From contig CAVPPW010000010.1 in the NCBI GenBank assembly GCA_963707445.1, positions 46,621 through 110,620 of the forward strand: a DNA stretch of 64,000 bases, in the 5' to 3' direction. A program made the translations under genes and the position numbers. The stretch is from JALORV01 sp963707445 (GTDB lineage: Bacteria; Pseudomonadota; Gammaproteobacteria; Burkholderiales; Burkholderiaceae_F). Under the pieces are notes generated by a model. It searched no databases. It saw nothing but the letters and a program-made list of their open reading frames with translations, and was not told the DNA's origin. Of the stretch, positions 44,675 through 54,749 are shown in pieces; within the stretch, counting starts at the first letter, position 1; each line of letters opens with the position of its first letter.

Positions 44675-46174
44675 TCAAGCCCGTGCGTTTGACTTGGTGC
44701 GGCTTCTTTTGCCGGCCGCACGCGACTCGATGCGCTGCATCAGCAAGCCGATGGCCATGCCGAACGATCGGCTGAGTCGGGTTCGGTCGCGGATCATCGG
44801 GATCATCGGCCAGGTGACCTGTTCGCCCAGGCGGACGTATTCGAGGAACTCCTTGTAGCTCGGGTTGCGCAACACCTTCGCATACAGCGAAGGCCTGAAG
44901 GGCAGCTGCACATGCATGTCGGTGCCGGCATAGGTCTGGTTGGCCAACGCGTGTGCGGTCGACAGCGCGTCGCGCAGAACGCGGGTCGGCGCGTGCTTGC
45001 GCGCGACGCCCAGCACTTCGGCCGAACCTCGCAGGCTGAGGTTGGTGCCCATGCGCGCCAGCGCGGGCAACTTTCCCTTGCGGTCGCCCTGCATCGACAT
45101 GAACGGCACGATATGCGGGTTCGCCTGCGACGTGATGTAGTGGTTGATGTTCAGCATCTGCGTCAGCTGCCGGAACGGCAGATCGCCGCTGACCGTGCCA
45201 TCGACCCAGAGCTCGTTCTCCATCCACGGCTCGACCACGCCGCGCTGTCGCGCCATCAGCTGCACGGGCTTGAATACCAGCGGCATCGCGCATGACGCCA
45301 GCACCGCGTGATGCACCAGCGCCTCGGGGGCGGACAGATAGTTCAGCAGTCGCGGCGTCTGCAGCTTGTTCAGCGGCGAGACGCTGACATTCAGGATGCG
45401 CCGCGAATGGCGCATCGATTCGTCGAAGCTCAGGTCCGGAATGATCGTGCCCAGAAACTTGAGCAGCTTCGGCTGGTCCATCACCGTCCGCTGGCGCAGC
45501 ATCTCGCGCATCGGCAGCCGCTCCAGCGCGTCGCGGTTGATCAGGCTGAGATCGGCAAACAGTGCACGCAGTTCATCGTCGGTGTGGCAGCAGGCCCAGC
45601 TCGCGAGGATCGCGCCCATGCTCGAACCCGAGATAGTGCGCGGCAGCAGATCCTGCTCGAACAAGGCCTTGATGACGCCGAAGTGGTACAGCCCGAGCAG
45701 CGCGCCGCCGGACAGCAGCAGGGCGGGCCGCCCGTAGACGCGACCGATGCGCTTGACCTGCTCGAGGCGGTACGTGTCGCTCACGCCGTCGACCTCGACA
45801 TCGAGCAGGTAGCGCAGACAGGCCTCGGTCTCGTCGAGGAAGTCCCCCACCACATGCAGCGTGCCGCCGCGGGCCCGGTGATACAGCTCGGGGTGAGTGA
45901 ACTCGCCCTGGTGGCGGAACAGCAGTTCCTGGAACTTCTTCATCAACGCCCAGGTCTCGCCGCCCTCGCGCATCGCGCGCAGCGTGGCGATGCTGCGCTG
46001 GATCTCAACCACATGCAGCAACTCGCTGTCGTTGCTGGCACGCCAGTCGGCCGCACCGCTGACGGCGTCGATGCGATCCGCGATGTCCTGCCACTCGCGG
46101 TAGCTCGCGGCGTGGTCGAGCGCGCGCTCCAGCTGGCGCAGCGAGGTGACGGCGGTGGTCCGCTTCGGCGTCAT
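44675..46174 (-). CDS. Patatin-like phospholipase with DUF3336 N-domain
   Basis: This is 499 residues from the ATG at 46174. The N-terminal ~140 residues are the DUF3336 helical domain (REWQDIADRIDAVSGAADWR, YHRARGGTLHVVGDFLDETEAC). The patatin core has the glycine-rich loop LSGGALLGLYHFG, nucleophile Ser185 in SGSSMGAIL, and the dyad Asp325 in WVDGTVSGDLP, a DGT variant of the usual DGG/DGA. The C-terminus is basic (GKRSRTKSNA). It probably acts on membrane phospholipids or lysophospholipids. It is intact, and monocistronic as far as can be seen. Confidence 0.88.
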   Translation of the reverse strand: MTPKRTTAVTSLRQLERALDHAASYREWQDIADRIDAVSGAADWRASNDSELLHVVEIQRSIATLRAMREGGETWALMKKFQELLFRHQGEFTHPELYHRARGGTLHVVGDFLDETEACLRYLLDVEVDGVSDTYRLEQVKRIGRVYGRPALLLSGGALLGLYHFGVIKALFEQDLLPRTISGSSMGAILASWACCHTDDELRALFADLSLINRDALERLPMREMLRQRTVMDQPKLLKFLGTIIPDLSFDESMRHSRRILNVSVSPLNKLQTPRLLNYLSAPEALVHHAVLASCAMPLVFKPVQLMARQRGVVEPWMENELWVDGTVSGDLPFRQLTQMLNINHYITSQANPHIVPFMSMQGDRKGKLPALARMGTNLSLRGSAEVLGVARKHAPTRVLRDALSTAHALANQTYAGTDMHVQLPFRPSLYAKVLRNPSYKEFLEYVRLGEQVTWPMIPMIRDRTRLSRSFGMAIGLLMQRIESRAAGKRSRTKSNARA

Positions 46175-46376
46175 GTTTGACCGCAATCGTAGTCCGCGAC
46201 ACGCGGATCCGGTGCCTCGAGCGCCGGCCTGCATCGGCGCTTTGCGCAGCTCGCAGTGGCTCAGCGGACGAGCCGCATGCGGCGCGCCACTAAACGGGAG
46301 CGTTAGACAAGCGCTTCAGGCGTTCCGGCAACGTCTGCTTTCGGGAGGTCGATAAAGTTGAAAGGCGAGTCAGCGG

Positions 46377-47156
46377 CTATGCGAGGTGACTGATCATCGC
46401 ATCGGCGAGGAGCTGCTCGGCGATGACCACCTCGCTCGCGCCGGCACGTCTGAACAGTTCTCCCCAGCGCGCATTTTCCGCGGTTACGACGATCCTGAGC
46501 CGTTCGTTTAGCGTGTGCGACATCAAGGTGATCGACAGATTGCGATTGGCATCTTCCGTTGTGACGAACAACGCGCTTGCCGTATCGATGCGGGCGTGCT
46601 TCAGCACGTCGTCGTCGAGGCCGGCGTCACCCTTGATGACCACGTACCCGCTGTCGGCGGCGATCGACGCCTTGGTCTCGTCGCGGTCGATGACGACGAC
46701 CTGCTTTCCGGCACGTTTGAGTTGGCCGGCAACGAGTTGCCCCAGGCTGACGAAGCCGATCACGACGACATGCCCCGACAGGCCATCCAGCGTGCGTTGC
46801 ATCGAACGATTCTCCCGATACGCCACCACATCGGCGCTTGAAAGTATCCCCGTGAGCTGGCTGATGGCAAAGGCGCCGATCACCATCACGAACATCATCG
46901 CCCCGAGCATGAACAACCGTTGCCGCGGGTCGAAGGGCGAGAAGTCACCCAGCGTGGTGACGAGGTTTACCGCATTCCACAACGCCAGCAGCAGCTTCTG
47001 CGGCGTCGGCTCGGTCGAGGTGTCGAGTAACGCGAGGCCGAGCGCGCACGCAAGGATCACGCCCACAAGCAGGGCCAGTACGCGGCTAGCGCGCCGCCAA
47101 AACTCCGTGATGCGCTGGTGGCCGAGCCGGGGCTCGATGACGCGATAGATGGGCAC
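46377..47156 (-). CDS. Two-TM ion channel with RCK/TrkA-N domain and unusual selectivity filter
   Basis: This is 259 residues. TM1 lies about residues 25-45 (VLALLVGVILACALGLALL), a pore loop reads NAVNLVTTLGDFSPF, and TM2 is LFMLGAMMFVMVIGAFAIS. The filter TTLGDF replaces the canonical TVGYGD. A cytoplasmic TrkA-N/RCK domain follows (HVVVIGFVSLGQLVAGQL, VVVIDRDETKA, VVIKGDAGLDDDVLKHARI), which binds NAD or nucleotides. It is probably a potassium channel, but selectivity is uncertain given the filter. The PpiC-like gene lies 63 bases upstream on the same strand. Confidence 0.82.
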   Translation of the reverse strand: MPIYRVIEPRLGHQRITEFWRRASRVLALLVGVILACALGLALLDTSTEPTPQKLLLALWNAVNLVTTLGDFSPFDPRQRLFMLGAMMFVMVIGAFAISQLTGILSSADVVAYRENRSMQRTLDGLSGHVVVIGFVSLGQLVAGQLKRAGKQVVVIDRDETKASIAADSGYVVIKGDAGLDDDVLKHARIDTASALFVTTEDANRNLSITLMSHTLNERLRIVVTAENARWGELFRRAGASEVVIAEQLLADAMISHLA

Positions 47157-47219
47157 GTTCGCTAGCGGTGCAGAAAGTGCTCGTGGACGTGCGCCCGCCT
47201 ACCAACTTGCGCGGATCGC

Positions 47220-48090
47220 TTACTTCGGTGCCGCTGAAGGCGGCGCCGACGGAACCGGCGCAGCAGCACCGGCAACTTCGATCTTGGCCGCGGCCTTGAG
47301 CGCATCCATGTGCTTCTTCCAGCTTTGCTGCTGAAGCTGTTGGGTGAGCTGAGGCTTGACCTCTTCCAGCGGAGGCGCCTCGATCGGCTTCGCGTCTTCC
47401 AGCAGGATGACGTGATAGCCGTACTGGGTCTTGACCGGCGTTTCGGTGAACTTGCCCTTCTCCAGTTTGCCCACCGCAGCGCCGAATTCCGGCACCATCC
47501 TTCTCGGATCGAACCATCCGAGATCGCCGCCCCTGGCCTTGGAGCCCGGGTCTTTCGATCTCTCCGCCGCCAGTTTCGCGAAGGCTCCCGGATCCTTGTT
47601 GAGTCTGGCAATGATGTCCTTGGCTTCGGATTCCTTCTCCACCAGGATGTGGCGCGCCTTGTACTCGGTGCCGGTAACCGTCGCCTTGATGCGCTCGTAT
47701 TCGGCCTTCAGCATCTCGTCGCTGACCGGATTGTTCTTGATGAAATCCTGGACATAGGCGTTGGCCAGGACCGATTGCTTGATCGTATCGAGTCTGCTCC
47801 GCAACCTCGGAGCTCTTGTCCAATCCCTTCTTGACCGCTTCCTCGGCGATCACCATCTGCAGCGCCAGCTGATCGATGATGGCTGCCCTGGCTTCCGGCG
47901 TATCAGGACGGCCTGAACTGGCGCCCTGCTTGGCGACCATGTCGACAGTTCGCTGGCTGATGGCCGCTCCGTTCACCGTTGCCGCAACCGGACTCTTTGA
48001 ATCCTGATCAGTCTTTGCCTGATTGCATGCGCCGAGGGCGAGCAACGAGGCCGCACTGGCAATGAGAATTCCCCTATTGATGAGTTTCAC
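47220..48090 (-). CDS. PpiC/parvulin-type peptidyl-prolyl isomerase lipoprotein (EpsD-like), one frameshift
   Basis: This is about 289 residues with signal and lipobox LLALGACNQ. The N-terminal SurA-like helical region has VAATVNGAAISQRTVDM and AAIIDQLALQMVIAEEAVKKG. The rotamase domain includes YKARHILVEKESEAKDII, GGDLGWFDPRRMVPEFGAAV and TQYGYHVILLED. The C-terminus is Ala/Pro-rich. Parvulins of this type fold exported proteins. One extra base at about 47795 splits the helical region. EpsD-type proteins usually sit in exopolysaccharide loci, which this is not, so the role is probably general. Confidence 0.87.
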
Positions 48091-48245
48091 TTCATTGCTC
48101 TCTTTCTTGTCGAGTCCGCTTTGGATGACGGCGCGCAGTCTATTCTCGTCGCGTCACTGACCTGCTGCCTCGCGGTCCTTCGGCCTTGGCCACCAAACTT
48201 CCGCGTTCGCCTTCCTGCGCTAACCGCTGGGTCGCGGCAACGGTG

Positions 48246-50197
48246 TCAGCCAGCGCCTGTCTGCGCCGTGGCGCTCGGTTGCGGGGAAGTCGGCTCCGTT
48301 TGCGCTTCGGGCAGCGTGATCCGGAACGTGGCGCCGCCTGACGGATGGTTTTCGCTGCGAATGTTTCCGCCGTGCGCCTCGGCGATCGTGCGCGCGATCG
48401 ACAGCCCGAGGCCAAGGCCTTTTGGCTTGGTGGTGAAGAAGGAATCAAACAGGCGGCCGCGTGCGTGGTCCGCGATGCCGTGACCGGCGTCACTCACGGC
48501 AATTTCAATCTTCCTGTCGTCGAAGCACAGTACCCGTAGGATCACCTTGCGCTCCGCCACAGGCGTTTCCGCCATCGCGTCCATCGCGTTGATGACGAGG
48601 TTGATCAGGAGTTGCTGCAGCTGAATTCGGTCGCCGTTGACCAAGCACGGCGAAGAGGCCAGCTGCGCTTCGATCGTGACCTCGCGGTGCGCAGCCTCCA
48701 TGTCCACCAGACGGACGGTGTCGGAAACAAGCTCGTTGAGATCGATCACCTGTTTCTGCAGATCGTGCTTTTGCAGAAACGATCGAATACGACGCAAGAT
48801 TTCACTGGCCCGAAGGGCGTCCCGGCGGATGTCGACCAGAATCTCGCGCGGCTCGTCGGGAGAACGAACACCCGCGCCGAGCATCATCTCCCCCGCCTCG
48901 GCATTGCTGAGGATCGCAGTCAGCGGCTGGTTGATGTCATGAGAAATCGCCGCGGTCATTTCGCCGATGGTGGCCAATCGAAGCGAATGCGCGAGTTCGA
49001 CGCGCTGCTGCCGCGCGGCGAGCTCGGCCTGCCTGCGCCGCTTGCGCTGAATGAGCAACGCCGCTATCAACAGCGCCTGGACGACGATCGCTGCCAGCGC
49101 TCCGATGACGTACCAGGGATGGTCGCGCCACACCGAAGAGTCGCGAAACAGGACTTCGCAGTCGGGCGGCAGCAGGCTTTCGTCGATGCGAAAGCGCTTC
49201 ATCGCTCGCGCGTCGACAATGCATTTCGCCGGCATCGGCGTTTCAACCGGGATCGTTTCCGCTCGTTCCCCGCTCAGGACCCGCAAGGCGAGCTGTGCCG
49301 CCGCCTTGCCTTGCCCCGCAAAATCCGCGACCACGCCGCCGACGATTCCAACCCCCGTGTAGGTGTCGAAGAAGCCGTAAACCGGCGCCACGGACGCCGC
49401 GGCGACCTGGGCTGCGAGCTGCGGATTGGTCCTCGTATTGCCGTCGGCATCGCGCATCACCGAGATGTAAAGCACGATCGAGTCCGGCGGCAGCGTGCTG
49501 ACCGTCTCGAGAATCTTCGTCACCGGGAGGTGGTCGAGCCAGGTCACCGAATGAGAAGGCTCCAGTGGTGCCAACAGAGGCTCGATCCGCCGTTTCCAGG
49601 TGATGTCGTAGACCGAGGTGCCGCCAACGACAAACAGCTTGCGCGCGCGCGGGTGTAGTCGCAGCGCCAGATCGATGGTGTAGGCGGGATCCATGTCGAG
49701 CAGAACCCCGGTGGAATTCGGCAGCCCGCCTCTCGCCCGCCATGTCTCCGGCAGCTCGTTGTAAAAGACGACGGGCACGTTGGGCCATAGCTCCTGGCCA
49801 TGGCGGCGGACGAACTCCATCGAGGCCCGGGAACGTGCCATCACGAGATCGACCTTGGCTCCTCTCGTATTTCTTGCGCAGCAGGGCGTAGAGCTGGTCG
49901 TCGATCGTTCCGGGGTGGCGAAATGAATCGAGGGTTTCGCCAAAGAACTCGACCGATCGAGGCGCTTCCTTGGTCAGCGTCTCGCGCAGCGCCTGATCCA
50001 TGATGGCCGAAGCCGGCAGCAGGAAGTCGGCGTTGTTCAGCACGACGACACGCCACATCTTTTCTTCGGCTGGGCGCGGCGTTTGTGCCGATGCCTGCAG
50101 TCACAAGCACCATGCCGGCAACGCCAAAGACAAGAACAGCGAGCGAACTGAACCGACACCCTGCGACGGTTTTCGGAGTCAGACGCGGCAAATGCAC
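48246..50197 (-). CDS. Sensor histidine kinase with ABC substrate-binding-type periplasmic sensor, two frameshifts
   Basis: This is about 650 residues. An N-terminal membrane segment (SLAVLVFGVAGMVLVTAGI) leads to a periplasmic domain of the ABC_sub_bind type (WRVVVLNNADFLLPASAIMD, VVFYNELPETWRARGGLPN, LFVVGGTSVYDITWKRRIE, VYGFFDTYTGVGIVGG). A second TM follows (VIGALAAIVVQALLIAALLI). The kinase core has the H-box ISHDINQPLTAILSNAEAG, N-box LLINLVINAMDAM, and G-boxes DAGHGIAD and GLGLGLSIA. Breaks are at about 50065 and 49858, each one extra base. It diverges from a FixJ-type regulator and is its likely partner. The signal is unknown. Confidence 0.87.
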
Positions 50198-50571
50198 TCT
50201 GTCCTCAGCGGAAGGTCGGCACTCGGCAGGAGGATCCCGGCGGCTCCATCAGCGCCAGGACGGAACCGAAGAAACTGGCTTCAGAACCTCGGGCGCATCC
50301 ACTACTTCTATTGCGGGAGCGCGGTCGAGGAGCAGTACAGGCGCGTGAACCCAGTGCTGGCCGCGCAAGTCGATACCAATTTCCTCTGGTACGGCGATAG
50401 TAGATCACAGGCAGGTTCGCGAGCGTCAAGGCCGCGTGGGCCGGACCTCCATAGGCAAACTGCTGCATATGTGGCGTCAGCGACACTGCGAACTGCATTT
50501 GCCATACCATGGGCACGCAGCCTTTCGATGCTCGGAGTCGGTGGCAGTCGTACGATGGCGATCCAGTGACG
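50198..50571. promoter_or_regulatory. Divergent spacer between histidine kinase and response regulator
   Basis: This is 374 bases between divergent starts. Short open frames on both strands lack ribosome sites and family matches. The region presumably contains promoters for both two-component genes. A minus-strand frame (about 50205-50516) is open, but I do not consider it a gene. Confidence 0.4.
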
Positions 50572-51255
50572 ATGCCGGAAATTTCAGCGCAAACCGTTTT
50601 CGTCGTCGACGACGATCCGAGCGTCGTGAAGGCGCTCGCGCGGCTGCTACGCCATGCGGGTTGGAATGTAGAGACCTACGAATCCGCCGAATCGTTCCTG
50701 GCTCGACCGGATCCGCGACGTCCCGGCTGCTTGGTGCTGGACGTCAGCTTGCCGGGCCTCGATGGCCTTGAACTGCAGCGGCGCCAGTCCGAATCGGGAC
50801 AAGCGCTGCCCATCGTCTTCCTGACCGGCCGCGGTGACATTCCGATGTCGGTGCGAGCCATCAAGGCCGGCGCCGTGGATTTTCTGACCAAGCCGGTGCA
50901 ATCGGAGCCGCTGTTTCGTGCGGTGCGCGCGGCGTTGGAACTAGATGCGGCGGCTCGCGTTGCGCAGTCAGTAACCTCCGAGCTTCACCACCGCTTCGAA
51001 ACATTGACGCCGCGCGAGCGCGAGGTGTTGGCCGCAATTGCGGCGGGCCGGCTCAACAAGCAGATTGCCGGCGATCTCGGCATCGTCGAACAAACCGTCA
51101 AGTTTCACCGCGCCCGCATCATGGAGCGAATGCAGGCCAAGACCGTTGCAGAACTGATGCACCTCGCCGCGCAGTTGGGAGTCGGCGGCGACACACCCGT
51201 AAGACGCAACTCGGACCTCTCGTCCGGGACCGGACGCAAAGCTCCGCAGCCGTAG
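50572..51255 (+). CDS. FixJ/NarL-type response regulator
   Basis: This is 227 residues. The receiver has the acidic pair VDDDPS, phospho-Asp in LVLDVSLPG, Thr in FLTGRGDIPMSVRAIKAG and Lys in FLTKPVQ. The FixJ-like switch region is followed by a LuxR-type HTH (FETLTPREREVLAAIAAG, GIVEQTVKFHRARIMERM). It has a Ser/Arg-rich tail of ~25 residues. The ATG at 50572 fits the receiver's usual start. It pairs with the divergent kinase. The second regulator and the sulfatase cluster downstream on the same strand are candidate targets. Confidence 0.92.
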   Translation: MPEISAQTVFVVDDDPSVVKALARLLRHAGWNVETYESAESFLARPDPRRPGCLVLDVSLPGLDGLELQRRQSESGQALPIVFLTGRGDIPMSVRAIKAGAVDFLTKPVQSEPLFRAVRAALELDAAARVAQSVTSELHHRFETLTPREREVLAAIAAGRLNKQIAGDLGIVEQTVKFHRARIMERMQAKTVAELMHLAAQLGVGGDTPVRRNSDLSSGTGRKAPQP

Positions 51256-51343
51256 GCATCGCATAGCGGTCGGCGCTCCGGCCCCTCTATCCCAAAGGTT
51301 CAGTTCCGCCGCGCGCGCCGCGGGGGTAGCTTCCCGTGCGGTC

Positions 51344-51730
51344 ATGAGCGCCCATCCTTGCATCGCGGTGGTCGACGACGAGGCGTCCGTGCGCACCGCG
51401 TTGGGGCGTCTGCTGCGTCTGGCTCACTATGACGTCCAGGCCTTTGCGTCCGGGGAGGAGTTCATTGACTCGCTGGCGACGCACCGTCCGGCCTGCGCGC
51501 TCCTCGATATCCATATGCCGGCGATGACCGGCTTCGACGTGCAGGCGCGCCTGCGCGCGATGCGCATTGATGTTCCTGTGGTCTTCATCACCGCGAGTGA
51601 CGACCTCTCGCTGAGCGAGAAGGTGGTCGCCGAAGGCGGCATCCGCCTGCTCCGAAAACCCTTTTCAAATGCGGAGTTGCTCGAGGCGATCGAGGTGGCG
51701 CTGCGGGGCAGGCCCGTTTCCGAGTCATGA
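51344..51730 (+). CDS. Stand-alone response regulator receiver (FixJ-type, no output domain)
   Basis: This is 128 residues, just one receiver: VVDDEASVRTALGRLLR, phospho-Asp in CALLDIHMPAMTG, the Ser/Thr switch in VFITASDD and Lys in RLLRKPF. There is no DNA-binding domain before the stop, so it may act as a phosphate sink or regulate by protein contact. It lies 88 bases after the FixJ gene. No ribosome site is strong. It could be a fragment of a longer regulator, but the stop is clean. Confidence 0.88.
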   Translation: MSAHPCIAVVDDEASVRTALGRLLRLAHYDVQAFASGEEFIDSLATHRPACALLDIHMPAMTGFDVQARLRAMRIDVPVVFITASDDLSLSEKVVAEGGIRLLRKPFSNAELLEAIEVALRGRPVSES

Positions 51731-51892
51731 AACCGTCGTGTCACATAGCGGCAGCAGAACTGAACCAAGGTCTAGTTTCGCGGATTAACGGTGGCGACTA
51801 CAAACGCGGCAGCGCTTTGATCAAGCGGGCCCATTTGCGCCCATTCCCAGCGCAGAAGTGAGCGGCATCCTTTCAACGTCAGGAGTCAGTCG

Positions 51893-53614
51893 ATGAGTCT
51901 CCGAAGTCTGTTGTATGCAGCACTCGCCGCGGTCGGGCTTGGTCGCCGCGACACCGGCCGTCGCGCAGGCGCCGGCCAAGAAGCCCAACATCCTGTTCAT
52001 CATGGGCGACGACATCGGCTGGATGCAGCCGAGCATCTACCACCGCGGCCTGATGGTCGGCGAGACGCCCAACATCGACCGCATCGGCAACGAAGGCGCG
52101 ATCTTCATGACCTACTACGCCGAGCAGAGCTGCACGGCCGGGCGCAACGCCTTCTTCACCGGCATGCATCCGCTGCGCACGGGCATGATCCCGCCGCAGC
52201 TGCCGGGCAGCCCGTCCTACCTGCGACCCGGCACGCCGGCGCTCGCGAAGTTCCTGCGCGATCTCGGCTACAACACCGGCGAGTTCGGCAAGAACCACCT
52301 CGGCGATCACACCGACGCGCTGCCGACGGCGCACGGCTTCCAGGAGTTCTGGGGCTACCTGTATCACCTGGATGCGATGCAGGGGGTGAGCTTCCCCGAC
52401 ATCAACAAGACGCCCGACCCAGCAGACCGTCGCCCCGCCGTGCAAGAACACGCCGATCCCCGGCCTGCCCGAGGTTCCCGGCGCGGTGGATCCGAAGACG
52501 ACGATCTGCCTGACACCGCCGCGCCCGGTGCTCTGGTGCAAGTCCTCCGACGGCACGTCGAAGAACCAGACCTGCCAGGATCAGGGCCCGCTGACGCTCG
52601 AGCGCTCGAAGACGGTGGACGAGGAGATCTCGGCCAAGGTCATCGACTTCCTCGATCGCAACGATCCCAAGAAGACCAACAAGCCGTTCTTCGTCTGGTA
52701 CAACCCGGCGCGCATGCACATCACGACCGTGCTGTCGGACAAGTACCTGGCCATGGTCGGCGAGCCCGGCGGCAAGGACTGGGGCATCAACGAAGCCGGC
52801 ATGAAGCAGATGGACGACAACATCGGCTACGTGCTGAAGAAGCTGGAGGACATGGGCCAGCTCGACAACACGATCGTCGCCTTCACCACCGACAACGGCG
52901 CCGAGACCATCACCTTCCCCGACGGCGGCACCACGCCGTTCAAGGGCGGCAAGCTGACCACCTGGGAAGGCGGCATGCGCGCGCCGATGGTCGTCCGCTG
53001 GCCGGGCCACATCAAGCCGGGCACGGTCAAGAACGACATCTTCGCGTCGCTCGACTGGCTGCCGACGTTCGTCGACATCGCCGGCGGTCCCAAGGGCGAC
53101 GGGCTCAAGAAGCAGATCGAGGCCGGCAACTATCCCGGGCATCGTCAAGACCACGCTCGACGGCGTCGACCAGCTCGACTACCTGAGGGCAAGTCGGAGA
53201 AGTCGGCGCGCGACACCTTCTTCTACTATTCCGGCGCCACATCCGTCGGCGGTGCGCTACAAGAACTGGAAGATCTACTTCACGATGGCGCCCTCCACGG
53301 CGGACGGGCTTCATGCTCCCGGGAGTCCAGACGTACTTCACTGGACCCAGGTCGTCAACATCAAGCGCGATCCGTTCGAGATGACGGTCGGCCTCCAGGA
53401 AAGCGGGAAGTCGCTCATGGCTATCGGCGGCGCACTCGCCGCGCCGTCCACGGCCTATCTCTACGACTGGAACATGCTGCCCATCGGCCAGGCGCTGTGG
53501 CTGAAGGAGCTCGAGACCTACAAGCAGTTCCCGCCGATGCAGGATCCGGCGAGCTACAACCTCGACCAGGTCATGGAGCAGGTCAAGAAGATGCCGACCC
53601 ACCCGAGCCAATGA
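51893..53614 (+). CDS. Arylsulfatase (type I, formylglycine), frameshifted
   Basis: Reconstructed this is ~570 residues. A signal peptide (with an extra G at about 51941) ends near ATPAVAQA. The metal-binding start is NILFIMGDDIGWMQPS, and the sulfatase signature is EQSCTAGRNAFFTG with the Cys codon at 52131. This is a C-x-A-x-R variant whose Cys should be converted to formylglycine. NHLGDHTDALPTAHGF and TTDNGAETITFPDGGTTPFKGGK carry further metal and sulfate ligands. The C-terminus has VVNIKRDPFE and QFPPMQDPASYNLDQVMEQV. About seven breaks occur, mostly extra bases (about 52424, 53142, 53172, 53254, 53308). It is followed by a terminator-like hairpin. A paralogue lies at 58166. Confidence 0.9.
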
Positions 53615-53640
53615 CCCGAGCGGGCGATTGATGACGCAGC

Positions 53641-53665
53641 GGGCGGCCCGAAGGGTCGCCCGTTT
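53641..53665 (+). terminator. Rho-independent terminator-like hairpin
   Basis: GGGCGGCCC (53641-53649) pairs with GGGTCGCCC (53653-53661), with one G-U pair and a GAA loop, followed by GTTT. It lies 26 bases after the arylsulfatase stop and 28 before the next ATG. It may only partly terminate transcription. Confidence 0.6.
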
Positions 53666-53693
53666 CATCGTGTACCTCGATTAGGAGACTGCA

Positions 53694-54722
53694 ATGAAAC
53701 GCCGTTCGCTTTTGCATGGGTGCGGCGCGTGCTGGCTCTCGCCGCCTCGCTCGTGCTTGCCGCGCCGCGCCTTGGCGCAGACCGATCCGCTGCCGTCGTG
53801 GAACGACGGTCCGGCCAAGAAGGCGATCGTCGAGTTCGTGCAGACGACCACGACGCAGGGCAGCCCGAAGTTCGTGCCGCCGGCCGAGCGCATCGCGACG
53901 TTCGACCAGGACGGCACGCTGTGGGTCGAGCAGCCGATGTATTCGCAGGTGATGTACTGCCTCGACCGCGTGCCGGCGGTCGTCAAGGCGAAGCCCGAGC
54001 TCGCGAAGGTCGAGCCGTTCAAGACCGTGATGTCGGGCAATCGCGAGGCGATCGCGAAGCTGCCGGATGCAGGATCTCGTTCAAGATCCTCGCCGCCACG
54101 CTGACCGGCATGTCGGTCGAGACGTTCAACGCCGAAGCGAAGAAGTGGATCGACGACCGCCAGGGATCCGCGCTGGAAGCGGCCCTACACCGAGCTCACG
54201 TACCTGCCGATGCAGGAAGTGCTGAAGTACCTGCGCGCCAACGGCTACAAGACCTACATCGTCACCGGCGGCGGACAGGACTTCGTGCGCGTGTATTCGG
54301 AGGCCACCTACGGCATTCCGCCCGAGCAGGTGGTCGGCACCGCCGGCGGCACCAAGTACGGCTACGACAAGGACGGCAAGCCGTTCCTGACCAAGGAGCC
54401 GAAGCTGCTGCTGAACGACAACAATGCCGGCAAGCCCGAGGGCATTCATCTGATGATCGGGCGCCGGCCCGTACGCCGCGTTCGGCAACTCGACCGGCGA
54501 CCGCAGATGCTCGAGTACACCGGAGCCGGCGACGGCGCGCGGCTGATGATGCTGGTGCTGCACGACGACGCGAAGCGCGAGTACGCCTACGGTCCGGCGC
54601 AGGGGCTGCGCGACACCAAGGTCGGCACCTTCACCCAGGCGCTCTACGACGAGGCGAAGAAGAAGGGCTGGACCGTCATCAGCATGAAGAACGACTGGAA
54701 GAAGATTTTCGCGTTCGAGTAA
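53694..54722 (+). CDS. Exported HAD-superfamily phosphatase-like protein, frameshifted
   Basis: Reconstructed this is ~340 residues. The N-terminus (MKRRSLLHGCGACWL, then ALAQTDPLPSWNDGPAK) is a secretion signal. HAD motif I is ATFDQDGTLW, motif II VTGGGQDF, the Lys region TKEPKLLLNDNN, and motif III/IV GNSTGDRQM in the corrected frame. This matches the phosphoserine-phosphatase-like HAD group (PF12710 type). Five breaks (about 54070, 54092, 54163, 54471, 54510) are mostly single extra bases. The substrate is unknown; periplasmic dephosphorylation is the inferred role. It lies between the first arylsulfatase and a large secreted protein. Confidence 0.82.
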
Positions 54723-54749
54723 TCGATCGATCGACGACGGCGCAACGCC

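Noticed and set aside
46290..46320. GTTAGAC-type string resembling an integron attC core
   Set aside because: No matching inverse core or imperfect palindrome of the right length, and the flanking genes are not cassette-like.
50205..50516. 103-codon minus-strand frame between kinase and regulator
   Set aside because: No family match, weak start, and it occupies the expected divergent promoter region.
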